Notes: generated from the sequence alone by a model not told the origin. A stretch of 64,000 nucleotides of DNA from an uncultured Opitutales bacterium (GCA_944389175.1 CALXLK010000003.1:62001-126000), one strand, 5' to 3'. Shown: positions 10,233-19,358, numbered from the stretch's first letter. Program-made: numbers and translations.

Positions 10233-10254
10233 TTACGTATAATATTTTACGTAA
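10233..10254 (+). promoter_or_regulatory. Near-perfect palindrome over the TATAAT box of the TetR gene
   Basis: A 22-bp palindrome with outer arms TTACGT and ACGTAA (10 of 11 positions symmetric) contains a consensus -10 TATAAT at 10238-10243, just upstream of the regulator's ATG. This is the usual place for a TetR autoregulatory operator. Its sequence differs from the two palindromes before the FadL gene. Confidence 0.6.
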
Positions 10255-10258
10255 AGAG

Positions 10259-10822
10259 ATGGAAAGCACTCGTGAAAAGCTGTTGCGGGCCACATACCGC
10301 CTAATGTTGGAAAAAGGCTACGATAAAGTCGGCGTCTCCGACCTTCAGGCGCAGCTTAACATTTCGCGCGGGCTCTTGTACCGCTACTTCAAAAGCAAAA
10401 AAGACCTCGTTTTGGAGGTCTGCCGCGAGTTCTTTTACAGCAGGTATTTCGACCCCGAAATAGATTACGACAAGATAACCCTGCGACAATTTCTCGACTT
10501 TAGCGCTGAGGTAATCCAGCGCATTGTCCACGACGGGCAGGAGATTGAAATGCTCAAGTACAACACTCTTTATTCCTCGGCTCTGCGTTCCGATCCCGAT
10601 TTTATAAGCGTCGCCCAAAAAGAGTTTGACAAAGCCAGACTCGTCATTCACAACGCCATTGTCAGGGGCGAAATAAAGTCTTTGCCTGAGAATTTTGTCG
10701 GGGCTACAATTCTTGCAATTCTGGGGCGCACGAGCTATATTTCGGCCATACATTCTAACGAATACATCTGCAAGCGAATAGTCGAGGACGTCAACACGTT
10801 TTACGATTTAATAAAAAAATAA
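10259..10822 (+). CDS. TetR/AcrR family transcriptional regulator
   Basis: 187 residues from ATG 10259, preceded by AAAGAG. The N-terminal TetR helix-turn-helix is clear: REKLLRATYRLMLEKGYDKV, then VSDLQAQLNISRGLLYRYF and KSKKDLVLEV. The C-terminal ligand domain is divergent as usual. It lies between the FadL porin and elbB, so it probably represses itself and may control the porin. An upstream in-frame TTG at 10223 would put the operator inside the coding region and is rejected. Confidence 0.9.
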   Translation: MESTREKLLRATYRLMLEKGYDKVGVSDLQAQLNISRGLLYRYFKSKKDLVLEVCREFFYSRYFDPEIDYDKITLRQFLDFSAEVIQRIVHDGQEIEMLKYNTLYSSALRSDPDFISVAQKEFDKARLVIHNAIVRGEIKSLPENFVGATILAILGRTSYISAIHSNEYICKRIVEDVNTFYDLIKK

Positions 10823-10831
10823 GGATAAGAA

Positions 10832-11476
10832 ATGAAAAAAGTTGCAATGGTATTGTCCGGCTGCGGCGTTTTTGACGGCTCCGAAATTCACGAGGCCGTG
10901 ATTGCGCTTTTGAACCTGCAAATGTTGGGAGCACAGGTCTGTTTCTTCGCGCCGCAAGGGGTGGCTTTCGACGCTGTTAACCATGTCGACGGCGCCCCGG
11001 AGGGAAAGCGCGATGTCTTGATTGAATCGGCAAGGATCGCCCGCGGAAACATTAGCCCCCTGTCTGCTTTTGATCCGCAATCTTTCGAGGCCATCGTATT
11101 TGTCGGGGGCTTCGGGGCGGCTAAAAACCTTTGCTCTTTCGCATTCGACGGGCCCGAGTGCACGGTCAATAAAGATGTGGAAGTGGCCATAAAGGGGGCT
11201 ATTGCAGCCGGCAAAAAGCTCGCTTTTATGTGCATATCCCCCGTGATTGCAGCCAGGGTTATTTCATCCGGCGTAAAGCTTACTATCGGAAGCGATGCCA
11301 AAACTGCGGCCGCCATAGAGGCAATGGGGGCAAAGCATGTTGACTGTCCCGCGGATTCCTTCGTCGAGGACGAATCTTTTGGCGTCTTTTCCACGCCCGC
11401 ATATATGCTTGCAAAGTCGACAGTGGAAATCGACAAAGGTGTCGGGAGAATGTTTGCAAAAATGCTCTCCGATTAA
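10832..11476 (+). CDS. elbB: ElbB-like DJ-1/PfpI family glyoxalase
   Basis: 214 residues, nearly collinear with E. coli ElbB. It keeps VLSGCGVFDGSEIHEAV, VGGFGAAKNLCSFA, the nucleophile-elbow region AFMCISPVIAARV and the DTAE-like region KTAAAIEAMGAKHV. Family members have a weak glyoxalase activity on glyoxal; the physiological role is unsettled. It starts 9 bases after the TetR stop, with AAGGA upstream, so it is likely co-transcribed with the regulator. Confidence 0.92.
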   Translation: MKKVAMVLSGCGVFDGSEIHEAVIALLNLQMLGAQVCFFAPQGVAFDAVNHVDGAPEGKRDVLIESARIARGNISPLSAFDPQSFEAIVFVGGFGAAKNLCSFAFDGPECTVNKDVEVAIKGAIAAGKKLAFMCISPVIAARVISSGVKLTIGSDAKTAAAIEAMGAKHVDCPADSFVEDESFGVFSTPAYMLAKSTVEIDKGVGRMFAKMLSD

Positions 11477-11506
11477 CAAACGAATGTTTTTTTTCTCCAC
11501 TTTTCA

Positions 11507-11549
11507 AGCCGCCTTTATCCCTCTTCCTCATTTAGGCGGCTGTTTTTTT
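11507..11549 (+). terminator. Terminator after elbB
   Basis: AAGCCGCCT and AGGCGGCT pair across a loop of about 18 bases, followed by TGTTTTTTT. Confidence 0.65.
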
Positions 11550-11951
11550 GCGGCAAAGTCTGCTTGTTTTAGACTCGTTTGGGCGTCTTGTTCGTTTTGA
11601 TCAATAAGAGCATTTGCGGATAAGAGTTTGAAGTTGCCTTACCTTGCGGTTTTAACGCCGCAAAATGTGAGTGTCAGCACTTGGAATATGAAAAAGCCTT
11701 TGATAGTGCGTGCCAAGATCTTTTGGATGTTTTTGCCGGTTCAAATCTGCGAGGGAAGGGCGGGTCGTGTTTTTAACGGGTTGAATTTACTAAAAGTATT
11801 AAATTGAATATTTGAAAAACTCTTCCGAGGTCTCCGCGAGATTTTGCATTGCAGCAAAAATGTACAAAAATGTATATTTTTAAAAAAGCGGCGTAAAAAA
11901 TGTTGAATTGGGTGATCAAACCTGTTGTATGGGAGAAGATTTTACAAGCGT
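11550..11951. other. Intergenic, no gene seen
   Basis: About 400 bases between elbB and the aminotransferase. Open frames here are short and lack starts with ribosome sites. A GGGAGAAG ribosome-site-like string lies 14 bases before the aminotransferase ATG. The stretch becomes AT-rich toward the right and probably holds the promoter. Confidence 0.5.
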
Positions 11952-13130
11952 ATGAACAGATTATCAACTTGGGCAAACAACATATCGGAATCTCCCACAC
12001 TGGTCGTGGACTCGAAGGCAAAGAAGCTTAAGGCCGAGGGCAAGGATGTCTGCGGCTTTGGCGCGGGCGAGCCCGACTTTGACACTCCTGAATTTATAAA
12101 GGAGGCCTGCCGGCAGGCCATTACCGACGGCAAGACAAAGTACATAGCAAGCGCGGGATTGCCCGAATTGCGCGACGCAATAGCGCAGGTGTACATGGCG
12201 CACAAGGGGTTGAAAGACATAAGCGCATCGAATATAATCGTAAGCCCCGGCGGGAAATTCAGCTGCTACTTGGGCATAAAGGCGGTCGTAAGCCCGGGGG
12301 ACGAGGTTATTATTCCGGCTCCGTATTGGGTAAGCTATCCGGAAATGGTAAAACTTGCGGGGGGCGTGCCGGTATTTATAACAGCCACCGACGCCACAGA
12401 CTTTAAGGTGACACCCGAGCAGATAGAATCTGCAATTACGCCCAAGACAAAACTTTTGATACTCAATTCTCCGTCGAACCCGACCGGCACGGTGTATTCA
12501 AAGGGCGAGCTCGAGGCCATAATGCGCGTGGTGATAAAGCATAATTTGCTTGTTATGTCGGACGAGATTTACTCTTTCCTCGTTTATGACGGAGAAGAGG
12601 CCTTCAGTCCCGCAAGCGTTTCGGCTGAAGCCCAAGACCATACTATACTGGTTTCCGGATTCAGCAAGGCTTACTCTATGACCGGCTGGCGTCTCGGCAC
12701 GCTTACGGCGCCCGCGGATATTGCAAAGGCGGTTATGAATCTGCAGAGCCAGACGACATCAAACGCGACGACTTTCGCCCAGTACGGCGCTCTCGCGGCG
12801 CTTAAAAACCCCGAATTGGCGAGCAAGTCGCTCGAGGCCATGCTCGAGGTGTTCGACAGGCGCAGGATAATGCTTTGGGAGGGGCTCAATTCCATAAAGG
12901 GCGTAACTTGCCGCAGGGCAAAGGGTGCGTTTTACCTATTCCCGAATATTTCCTCGTTCGGGCTTTCAAGTTCGGAATTCTGCTCGAGGCTTTTAGAAAG
13001 CGAGCTTGTGGCGGTCGTTCCCGGAGTGGCGTTCGGTTCTGATCCGAATATAAGGTTCAGCTATGCTGTGGCCGATTCGGTAATCGAAAAAGGCCTTGAA
13101 AGAATGGCCCGTTTCTGCTCGAAGCTTTAA
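11952..13130 (+). CDS. Class I PLP aminotransferase (aspartate aminotransferase-like)
   Basis: 392 residues of the fold-type I aspartate aminotransferase family, subgroup I-gamma by appearance. It transfers amino groups between amino acids and 2-oxo acids. Visible motifs are [15 protein letters not shown] near the N-terminus, the [12 protein letters not shown] loop, [12 protein letters not shown], the PLP lysine in [16 protein letters not shown] (~240) and IRFSYAV near the end with the substrate arginine. ATG 11952 is preferred to the TTG nine codons earlier because the family starts here. Its stop shares one base with the tsaE start. Confidence 0.93.
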   Translation: MNRLSTWANNISESPTLVVDSKAKKLKAEGKDVCGFGAGEPDFDTPEFIKEACRQAITDGKTKYIASAGLPELRDAIAQVYMAHKGLKDISASNIIVSPGGKFSCYLGIKAVVSPGDEVIIPAPYWVSYPEMVKLAGGVPVFITATDATDFKVTPEQIESAITPKTKLLILNSPSNPTGTVYSKGELEAIMRVVIKHNLLVMSDEIYSFLVYDGEEAFSPASVSAEAQDHTILVSGFSKAYSMTGWRLGTLTAPADIAKAVMNLQSQTTSNATTFAQYGALAALKNPELASKSLEAMLEVFDRRRIMLWEGLNSIKGVTCRRAKGAFYLFPNISSFGLSSSEFCSRLLESELVAVVPGVAFGSDPNIRFSYAVADSVIEKGLERMARFCSKL

Positions 13131-13558
13131 TGATTATTCAAGAGTTGAGACTCGGCGTCGCTTGCGGTTCTCTCGAAGACACCGCGCGCGTGGCCGAGTC
13201 TTTTTTGCGCGAATGCGGCCGCGACTTTTCCCTCGGATTAAACGGCGACTTGGGCACGGGTAAAACCGCATTTGTAAAAGCCCTGGCAAAGGCCTTAGGC
13301 ATAAAGCAAACGGTAAAAAGCCCCTCGTTTAACGTATGTTGCATGTACGATATCCCGGGCGGAGGGAAACTTGTGCATGTCGATGCGTACCGCTTTTCGT
13401 CGGCGCGTGAATTTGAAAATCTGCTCCTTGACGAAATAGCGCCGTCGCCGCGCATATTGTGCGTGGAGTGGGCGCAAAATGCGGAGGGCGTATTCGAGCC
13501 CGATTACACTTTAGACCTCGATATTGTAAACGGGGTTCACACTCTGAAATTGCGCTAA
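13130..13558 (+). CDS. tsaE: tRNA threonylcarbamoyladenosine biosynthesis ATPase TsaE
   Basis: 142 residues, the usual size. The P-loop GDLGTGKTAFVKALA and the family signature SPSFNVCCMYDIPGG followed by HVDAYRF identify TsaE, which works with TsaB and TsaD to make t6A37 on ANN-decoding tRNAs. The ATG overlaps the last base of the aminotransferase stop codon, so the two are translationally coupled. Confidence 0.95.
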   Translation: MIIQELRLGVACGSLEDTARVAESFLRECGRDFSLGLNGDLGTGKTAFVKALAKALGIKQTVKSPSFNVCCMYDIPGGGKLVHVDAYRFSSAREFENLLLDEIAPSPRILCVEWAQNAEGVFEPDYTLDLDIVNGVHTLKLR

Positions 13559-14447
13559 TTTTTTCTTCTTTTTTATCTCTGACTATTTTTAGAGAATTTT
13601 CCCCGCGCGCTTAAATTGGAGGGAAAACAAAGCTTTTGAGAGCGCTTTCTTCAAAAAAAACTATGCAAATGTGCATTGCGCGCTTGCGCGGGTTGCGGCC
13701 GATATTTTCTCTCCAAGGCATTGCGCGCCAGATTGCAATTTTGCCGTTGAAGCATTGCATGCTGTGTGGGATTTTGCCTTTGCCTTGCTTGGATTTTAAG
13801 CGGGGCTTTCATCCCGATTACTCCGGTAAAAAATTTCATCGCCGGTATTCGTCAGTTAAGAGGAATATTCTGAGGCCTTTGATTTGAAACTATACTAGTT
13901 TAGTATAGTATTAACGCAATCAACTTCATCTGCTTTAAATTTTGCCGTATAGGAGAATAAATCTAGGGGTAAAAAATAGAAATTTCCTTTCGAAACCGAT
14001 GATTGCACCCGAAGGTAAATGCTAATAGATTTTTACATCAAAAAAATGGGATATTTGTTTGTGTTGGTTTTTGTTGGGAATTTAAGGCGGTATTTGCAAA
14101 ATAAAGAAAAATTTTACCGTTTCTAATCCAAAACTTGAATTTATTGCGAAATATACTGAATATCAAATAATTTTAGCTTTGTTGGATTTTTTTTGATTTT
14201 TTTAGAAAAATTGCTTGAAACATATTAAAAACTTCTATTCTATAACGAGGCGTAAACAAATCTCATTCGTTCTTTAAGAGGATTAATTGCCAAGTCTATG
14301 GTCTCAAACGAGGCGCAGTTGGTCATCTTTTAAGCCGCGCTAATTAAATTTTAGCTCCACGGCAGATCGACTACATTTTTCAACGTTTGAAGGCCGAAAA
14401 ATTTGGCGAGCCTCGCGGCCAATCAACAAAACATAACTAAACTACTA
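13559..14447 (+). other. Long leader/intergenic region before the BMC operon
   Basis: About 890 bases. There is no convincing gene; open frames at 13636-13887 have poor composition and no ribosome site. The region becomes strongly AT-rich from 13.9 kb. It holds one exact palindrome (listed separately). Promoter-like strings near 14211-14245 (TTGAAA, then TCTATA/CTATAA) would give a leader of about 200 bases. No cobalamin or other known riboswitch was recognised. Confidence 0.5.
13889..13909. promoter_or_regulatory. Exact 21-bp palindrome upstream of the BMC operon
   Basis: ACTATACTA-GTT-TAGTATAGT: nine-base arms with a three-base centre and no mismatch, in AT-rich DNA. It looks like a dimeric repressor site. 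It lies about 540 bases before pduL, so it may serve a distal promoter or the end of the tsaE transcript; no T-run follows, which argues against a terminator. Confidence 0.45.
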
Positions 14448-15122
14448 ATGAATTTTACAAAAGACACCCCGTATTCGACTATTGAGCAGATGGTGAGGGA
14501 GGCCGTCTACAAGAAGATGAATCTTGATGTCCCGACGCCAAAGACGGGGCCGAATCCGCTCGTGGTAAACATAAGCGCGCGGCATGTGCATTTGACGCCG
14601 CAGGCTCTCGAGGCGCTTTTTGGCAAGGGGTATAAGTTAAACGTGCACAAATGGCTCTATCAAGAGGGCTTTTTTGCGGCGAAGGAGTCGGTCACGCTGA
14701 TAGGGCCAAGAAGCAGGATAATTTCAAATCTGAGGATACTCGGGCCGTGCCGGGATTACAACCAGGTTGAGCTGGCTCTCACCGACGCGCGCGCCCTCGG
14801 CTTCGACGTCCCTCTGCGCCAGAGCGGAGACGTAAAAGGCACGCCGGGGTGCATGCTTATGGGGCCTGCCGGTTTCTACGAGCTCGACTGCGGCGTCATA
14901 AGGGCCGCGCGCCACGTGCATATGAGCCCCGAAGACGCCGAATTTTACGGAGTCAAAGACAAGGACTTTATGGATCTGAAAGTTTATGGGGAGAATTCGA
15001 TAATATTTGAAAATCTGCTCTGCCGCGTAGGCAAGAAATTGCGCCTTGAGGTGCACCTCGACACCGACGAGGGCAATGCGTGCAATTTGGGCCCGAATAC
15101 CCTCTGCGAGCTAGTCAAATAA
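14448..15122 (+). CDS. pduL: PduL-type phosphate acyltransferase with encapsulation peptide
   Basis: 224 residues. PduL moves the acyl group from acyl-CoA to phosphate inside BMCs, recycling CoA. Both zinc-binding PduL repeats are visible: SARHVHLTPQALEALFG with its downstream stretch, and RAARHVHMSPEDAEFYGV. The N-terminus (YSTIEQMVREAVYKKM, then a proline-rich linker) is an amphipathic helix of encapsulation-peptide type. ATG 14448 lacks a clear ribosome site; TTG 14403, with GAAGG nine bases upstream, is a real alternative that adds 15 residues. First gene of the BMC operon. Confidence 0.9.
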   Translation: MNFTKDTPYSTIEQMVREAVYKKMNLDVPTPKTGPNPLVVNISARHVHLTPQALEALFGKGYKLNVHKWLYQEGFFAAKESVTLIGPRSRIISNLRILGPCRDYNQVELALTDARALGFDVPLRQSGDVKGTPGCMLMGPAGFYELDCGVIRAARHVHMSPEDAEFYGVKDKDFMDLKVYGENSIIFENLLCRVGKKLRLEVHLDTDEGNACNLGPNTLCELVK

Positions 15123-15164
15123 TTTTTAATCAAAATAAGAACAAAACCAGGAAAGGCAATAAAT

Positions 15165-15434
15165 ATGAGTCAATCTATAGGCATGATAGAGACGCGCGGT
15201 TTTACCGGATGCGTTGAGGCAACCGACGCCATGGTCAAGGCCGCCGACGTCGAGATTGTAAAACAGGTACAGATAGGCAGCGCGTATGTCACTGTAATCG
15301 TCCGCGGCGACGTGGGCAGCGTCAAAGCCGCTGTGGAAGCGGGCAAGGAAGCGGCAAAGGCCGTCGGAGAATTGGTGAGCGCCAGCGTTATCGCCCGCCC
15401 CCATCCGATGCTCTTGGCAAAAATGGGTCTATAA
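15165..15434 (+). CDS. BMC-H shell protein, first copy
   Basis: 89 residues, a single BMC domain forming hexameric shell tiles. It starts SIGMIETRGFTGCVEATDAM, has the pore loop QIGSAYVTVIVRGDV and ends in the interface stretch ASVIARPHPML. AGGAAAGG precedes the ATG. The pore loop differs from the two other copies. Confidence 0.96.
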   Translation: MSQSIGMIETRGFTGCVEATDAMVKAADVEIVKQVQIGSAYVTVIVRGDVGSVKAAVEAGKEAAKAVGELVSASVIARPHPMLLAKMGL

Positions 15435-15462
15435 CAAATCAGTTTGAAAGGATTTTTCCGTT

Positions 15463-15738
15463 ATGAAACAGGCATTGGCAATGATTGAAACAAAGGGGTT
15501 TGTCCCGGCTATGGAAGCCGCCGACGCGGCTATGAAGGCCGCGAACGTCGAATTGCTGGGTTGGAAAAAAGTAGGCAGCGGACTGGTGGCCGTGTTTATG
15601 GAAGGCGATGTAGCCTCGGCAAAGGCCGCCGTGGAGGCCGCTTCTGAGGCCGCTTCAAAAGTCGGCGAAGTATCGTCTGTCGACGTTATTGCGCGCCCGC
15701 ACGACGACTTGGTCAAACTCGGCTGCTTTACGTTCTAA
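15463..15738 (+). CDS. BMC-H shell protein, second copy
   Basis: 91 residues, one BMC domain. It has MIETKGFVPAMEAADAAMKA, the classic pore loop KVGSGLVAVFMEGDV and SVDVIARPHDDLVKL at the edge. AAAGGA lies upstream. It follows the first copy by 28 bases and is the copy closest to canonical PduA/EutM. Confidence 0.96.
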   Translation: MKQALAMIETKGFVPAMEAADAAMKAANVELLGWKKVGSGLVAVFMEGDVASAKAAVEAASEAASKVGEVSSVDVIARPHDDLVKLGCFTF

Positions 15739-15765
15739 TAAGCTAAAAAGGATTTTCCGCTTAAT

Positions 15766-16944
15766 ATGAAGAGAATTTTAATAGCAAACGTAGGCTCGAC
15801 GAGCTACAAGTACACGCTTTTCGACGCGTCGGCCGACGGTTCGGCCAAGGAGCTTGTCCGCAACGGAATGGACAGGGTCACCGACTACGAAGAGGCTATT
15901 AAACTCTCGCTTGAAGACTTAAAGAGCAGGGGCTTTGACGCGTCGCAGATAGACGCGGTGGCGTTTAAGACAGTGCTGGGCAAAAACCTTTCCGGACTCC
16001 GCGAGGCGGACGAAAAGGTGGTTGAGGCGCTCGAGGCGATGAGCTACGTGGCGCCCGCGCATAACCCGCCGTATGCGGCCGCAATAAGGGCCTTCGGCAA
16101 CGTTTTGCCTTCGGCGAGAAAAGTCGTATTGTTTGAGACGTCGTTCCACCAATGGGCCGACGAGGCGTGGAAGCACTACGCCGTGCCCGCCAAGTGGGAG
16201 GAAATAGGCGTTCGCAGATACGGCTTTCACGGGGCTTCCCATAAATTCGCGGCCGAGCGCGTGGCTGAGCTTTGCGGAAGAGCCGACGCGGCCGAGGCGG
16301 CGAGAACGCTGTACTTGAGAAATGCCAGGGCCGATTTGGAAAAGCCGTTTAGGCTCATAAACTGCCATCTGGGCGGCTCGTCTTCGGTGTGCGGAATCCT
16401 AAACGGAGCCTCGATCGGCTCGAGCATGGGGTTCACGCCGCAGAGCGGCCTGCCGCAGAACAACAGAATCGGCGATCTCGACTCAATGGCTGTGGCGTAC
16501 GCCATGTCGGCCTTGGAAATAGACGAGAAAGAGGCCATGCGCCAGCTCTCTAAAGAGGGCGGGCTGTTGGGCTTAAGCGGCGTTTCAAACGATATGCGCG
16601 ATATCGTCAAGGCGGCCGGGCAGGGCAATGAAAGGGCGCGCATGGCAATAGACGTCTTGATCTATTCGGCGCGCTCGTACATAGGCCAGTTCATGGTGCA
16701 TCTTGGCGGAGTCGATGCAATCGGCTTTAGCGGCGGAATTGCCGAAAACAATCCGTGGCTTAGAGCCGCAATACTTAAGCCCCTCGAGGCTTTCGGGCTG
16801 CGTCTGGACGCCCGGGCAAACGAATCGGCCGTAAAAAAAGACGCAATTATTACGGAGTCTGGCTCAAAAATAGTCGCCGCGACAGTCGTGGCAAACGAGG
16901 AGCTTGTGATAGTCCGCGAGGCTGCAAAATTCTTGGAAAAATAA
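15766..16944 (+). CDS. ackA: Acetate (propionate) kinase
   Basis: 392 residues of the acetokinase family. It makes ATP from acyl phosphate and ADP, the last step after PduL. Motifs: NVGSTSYKYTLFD at the N-terminus, FHGASHKFAAERV, LINCHLGGSSSVCGI (catalytic/phosphate region), GFTPQSGLPQNNRIGDLD and GFSGGIAENNPWLR near the end. It is slightly divergent from housekeeping AckA (Ser-Ser in place of GAS in the phosphate loop), as expected for a BMC-associated copy. It may act outside the shell, since no encapsulation peptide is visible. Confidence 0.95.
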   Translation: MKRILIANVGSTSYKYTLFDASADGSAKELVRNGMDRVTDYEEAIKLSLEDLKSRGFDASQIDAVAFKTVLGKNLSGLREADEKVVEALEAMSYVAPAHNPPYAAAIRAFGNVLPSARKVVLFETSFHQWADEAWKHYAVPAKWEEIGVRRYGFHGASHKFAAERVAELCGRADAAEAARTLYLRNARADLEKPFRLINCHLGGSSSVCGILNGASIGSSMGFTPQSGLPQNNRIGDLDSMAVAYAMSALEIDEKEAMRQLSKEGGLLGLSGVSNDMRDIVKAAGQGNERARMAIDVLIYSARSYIGQFMVHLGGVDAIGFSGGIAENNPWLRAAILKPLEAFGLRLDARANESAVKKDAIITESGSKIVAATVVANEELVIVREAAKFLEK

Positions 16945-16968
16945 TTTAACAAAAAAAAAGGAAATAAA

Positions 16969-17259
16969 ATGGCAAAAGCAATTGGTATATTGGAAACAAA
17001 AGGTTTGGTGGCACTGGTCAAGGGCGTCGACGCGATGCTCAAGGCCGCCGATGTGAGCCTGCTGGCCCAGTACAAGGATGTCGGCGGCTCGTACGTGAGC
17101 GCGACTGTATCCGGAGATGTGGCGTCGGTCAAATCGGCCGTCGAAGCGGGCGCCAATGCGGCCGGCGAGATCGGCACGGTTGTGAGCGTGCATGTTATTG
17201 CCCGCCCGCACGAAGGCCTCTGTGAATCTCTGGCTCCGAAAGCATCTCCAAAGAAATAA
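16969..17259 (+). CDS. BMC-H shell protein, third copy
   Basis: 96 residues with one BMC domain: KAIGILETKGLVALVKGVDA, pore loop DVGGSYVSATVSGDV and HVIARPHEGL. It has a short C-terminal extension ending SPKK. AAGGA lies six bases from the ATG. The GGSY pore loop is distinct from the other two copies. Confidence 0.95.
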   Translation: MAKAIGILETKGLVALVKGVDAMLKAADVSLLAQYKDVGGSYVSATVSGDVASVKSAVEAGANAAGEIGTVVSVHVIARPHEGLCESLAPKASPKK

Positions 17260-17264
17260 GGCGT

Positions 17265-17576
17265 ATGTTTTTGGCTAAGGTAGTCGGTCAGGTTGTCTCG
17301 ACTCAGAAGGATCCGCGCCTCGTGGGCAAAAAACTCGCCGTTTTGCGCCCGCTGCAGGTGGGAGACGAGAACGCGTCGGGACTTCTCGAGACCAAGAACA
17401 CGGTCATAGCCGTAGACGCCTGTTCGGCGGCCGTAGGGCAAATTGTCATGTACGCCCAGGGATCGAGCGCCAGACAGGCCTCCGGAATGAAGGAACTGCC
17501 CGTCGACGCAGTGGTTGTCGGCATTGTCGACAATGTCGAGGCTTTTTCCAAAACGGTATATAAATCCGAAAAGTAA
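17265..17576 (+). CDS. BMC-P (EutN/CcmL) pentameric shell protein, first copy
   Basis: 103 residues. FLAKVVGQVVSTQKDPRLVG, a central beta barrel, GSSARQASGMKELPVDAVVVG and GIVDNVEAF define the EutN/CcmL fold that caps shell vertices. It starts six bases after the preceding BMC-H stop. Confidence 0.94.
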   Translation: MFLAKVVGQVVSTQKDPRLVGKKLAVLRPLQVGDENASGLLETKNTVIAVDACSAAVGQIVMYAQGSSARQASGMKELPVDAVVVGIVDNVEAFSKTVYKSEK

Positions 17577-17600
17577 TTCGGGCAAACCAAGGGAATAAAG

Positions 17601-19049
17601 ATGAGTTTAAATTTAGATGAGGAATCTCTGCGCAACATAGTGCGCAGCGTGCTCAGCCAGATGGGCGCACAGCCGCAGAAGCCATGCGCATGCAAAAAGC
17701 CCGCATCGGCAAACATCTGTGTGCGGACCGACTCGCGGAAGGGCATCTTCTCCGACGCAAACCAGGCCGCAAGCGCCGCCTATGAGGCCTACAAGCAGCT
17801 CTGCAAGGGCGGAATTGCCGCGCGAAAAAAGGTAGTCGACATAGTCAAGAGGCTCACACTGGCAAACGCCAAGCAGTGGGGCGAGTTCGAATTCAATGAA
17901 ACGAAAATCGGGCGCCTCGAAGACAAGATCGGCAAACTTATGAACATAAAGTACGTTCCCGGCACCGAGTGGATACGCCCCGACGCCTATAGCGGCGACA
18001 TGGGCATAATGCACGAGGAATATTGCCCGTATGGCGTAATAGGCGCAATTACCCCGGTGACCCATTCCGTGCCGACTATCGCAGGCAACATAGTAAGCAT
18101 GGTAGCCGCAGGCAACGCCATAGTTGTCAACCCGCACCCAGGCGGCGTCAAGAGCGCCGTCATGGCTGTTTCCGCCTATAATGAGGCCATAGAAAAGGAA
18201 GTGGGGATAAGCAACCTTATATGCTGCATGGAAAATCCAACGCTGGATAGTTTCGATGCAATATGCAAGAGTCCGCTCGTTGCGATAATGTGCATAACGG
18301 GAGGCCCGGGAGTTGTAAATGCGGCGATGAAGTCGGGCAAGAAGTCCATATGCGCCGGCCCCGGCAATCCGCCGGTCATTGTCGATGAAACGGTAGATCT
18401 AAACAAGGCCGCCGCCGACATAATCTTGGGCGGAGCCTACGATAACAATCTGCTGTGCGTCGGCGAAAAGGAGGTCTTTGTTTTGGAGAGCGTCTTTGAC
18501 GGCTTCATGAAGGCTCTGGCGGCAAACGGCGCCGTGAAAATCAGCTCTAACGCCGTCGACACGCTGACAAAGGCTGTATTCGAGGAGAAAAACGGCAAGA
18601 CTATACTAAAGCGCGATCTCGTCGGCAAAGATCCGCAGGTGCTGGCCGCGGCGGCGGGCACGTCGGTCGGGTCGGCGGCCAAGATGCTCTTTTCGCAGAC
18701 GGATGCAAACCACCCGTTTGTCCTCGAAGAGCAAATGATGCCCATGCTTCCGGTCGTGGCGGTGCGCACCTTCGAAGAGGCTCTGCAAGCCGCACACAAG
18801 GCAGAACACAACTTTAGGCACAGCGCGATAATCCATACGCACGACGTCACGAGGATGACGGCCATGGCCAGACTTTTGGATACTACGGTATTTGTAAAGA
18901 ACGGCCCGTCTGTCGCGGGGCTCGGGCTCGGCGGAGAAGGGTATCCGTCGTACTCGATAGCAACGACCACAGGCGAGGGAATAACAAATCCCAAGACGTT
19001 TACGCGCCGCCGCCGCTGTGTGTTGGTGGACAGTTTAAACATATTCTAA
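17601..19049 (+). CDS. CoA-acylating aldehyde dehydrogenase with encapsulation peptide
   Basis: 482 residues, related to PduP/EutE. It oxidises an aldehyde (here probably lactaldehyde) to the acyl-CoA with NAD+. The N-terminal helix LDEESLRNIVRSVLSQMGAQ, followed by a Cys/Ala/Pro linker, is a textbook encapsulation peptide. The catalytic domain includes GVIGAITPVTHSVPTI, GGPGVVNAAMKSGKK, CAGPGNPPVIVD and the catalytic cysteine in NNLLCVGEKEVFV (~290). The C-terminal region ends with a GEGITNPKTFTRRRRCVLVD stretch. It lies between BMC-P genes. Confidence 0.94.
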   Translation: MSLNLDEESLRNIVRSVLSQMGAQPQKPCACKKPASANICVRTDSRKGIFSDANQAASAAYEAYKQLCKGGIAARKKVVDIVKRLTLANAKQWGEFEFNETKIGRLEDKIGKLMNIKYVPGTEWIRPDAYSGDMGIMHEEYCPYGVIGAITPVTHSVPTIAGNIVSMVAAGNAIVVNPHPGGVKSAVMAVSAYNEAIEKEVGISNLICCMENPTLDSFDAICKSPLVAIMCITGGPGVVNAAMKSGKKSICAGPGNPPVIVDETVDLNKAAADIILGGAYDNNLLCVGEKEVFVLESVFDGFMKALAANGAVKISSNAVDTLTKAVFEEKNGKTILKRDLVGKDPQVLAAAAGTSVGSAAKMLFSQTDANHPFVLEEQMMPMLPVVAVRTFEEALQAAHKAEHNFRHSAIIHTHDVTRMTAMARLLDTTVFVKNGPSVAGLGLGGEGYPSYSIATTTGEGITNPKTFTRRRRCVLVDSLNIF

Positions 19050-19098
19050 TGTGCTGATGACAACGCGGCGCGAGTACAGGCGCGCCGCCCTCGAGAAA

Positions 19099-19356
19099 AT
19101 GCAGTTGGCAAAAATAGTCGGAAATTTGACGATGGCGAGCGCCCACGAGAGCCTCAAAGGCAATGCGCTGTTTCTGTGTCAGCCCATAGACGAAAACGGG
19201 AACGACGCGGGGGCGGTGGTTGCGGCTATAAGCCCGTTTGGAGGCGGATTGGGGTCGAAGGTTGTCATTGTGGCCGACGGGAGCCAGGCGCGCAGGTATG
19301 TCGGGCACGAACACAGCCCGCTGAGGCATTGCATAGTGTGTGTGCTGGACGATTGA
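19099..19356 (+). CDS. BMC-P (EutN/CcmL) pentameric shell protein, second copy
   Basis: About 85 residues from ATG 19099. The family start MQLAKIVGNLTMASAHESLKG and GSKVVIVADGSQARRYVG are clear. A GTG at 19051 would add 16 basic residues unlike the family and is rejected. It follows the dehydrogenase by 49 bases and is followed three bases later by the next BMC-P. Confidence 0.92.
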   Translation: MQLAKIVGNLTMASAHESLKGNALFLCQPIDENGNDAGAVVAAISPFGGGLGSKVVIVADGSQARRYVGHEHSPLRHCIVCVLDD

Positions 19357-19358
19357 CT

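Noticed and set aside
14200..14447. Cobalamin or other riboswitch before pduL
   Set aside because: No B12-box or other conserved core could be recognised, and the operon has no B12-dependent enzyme.
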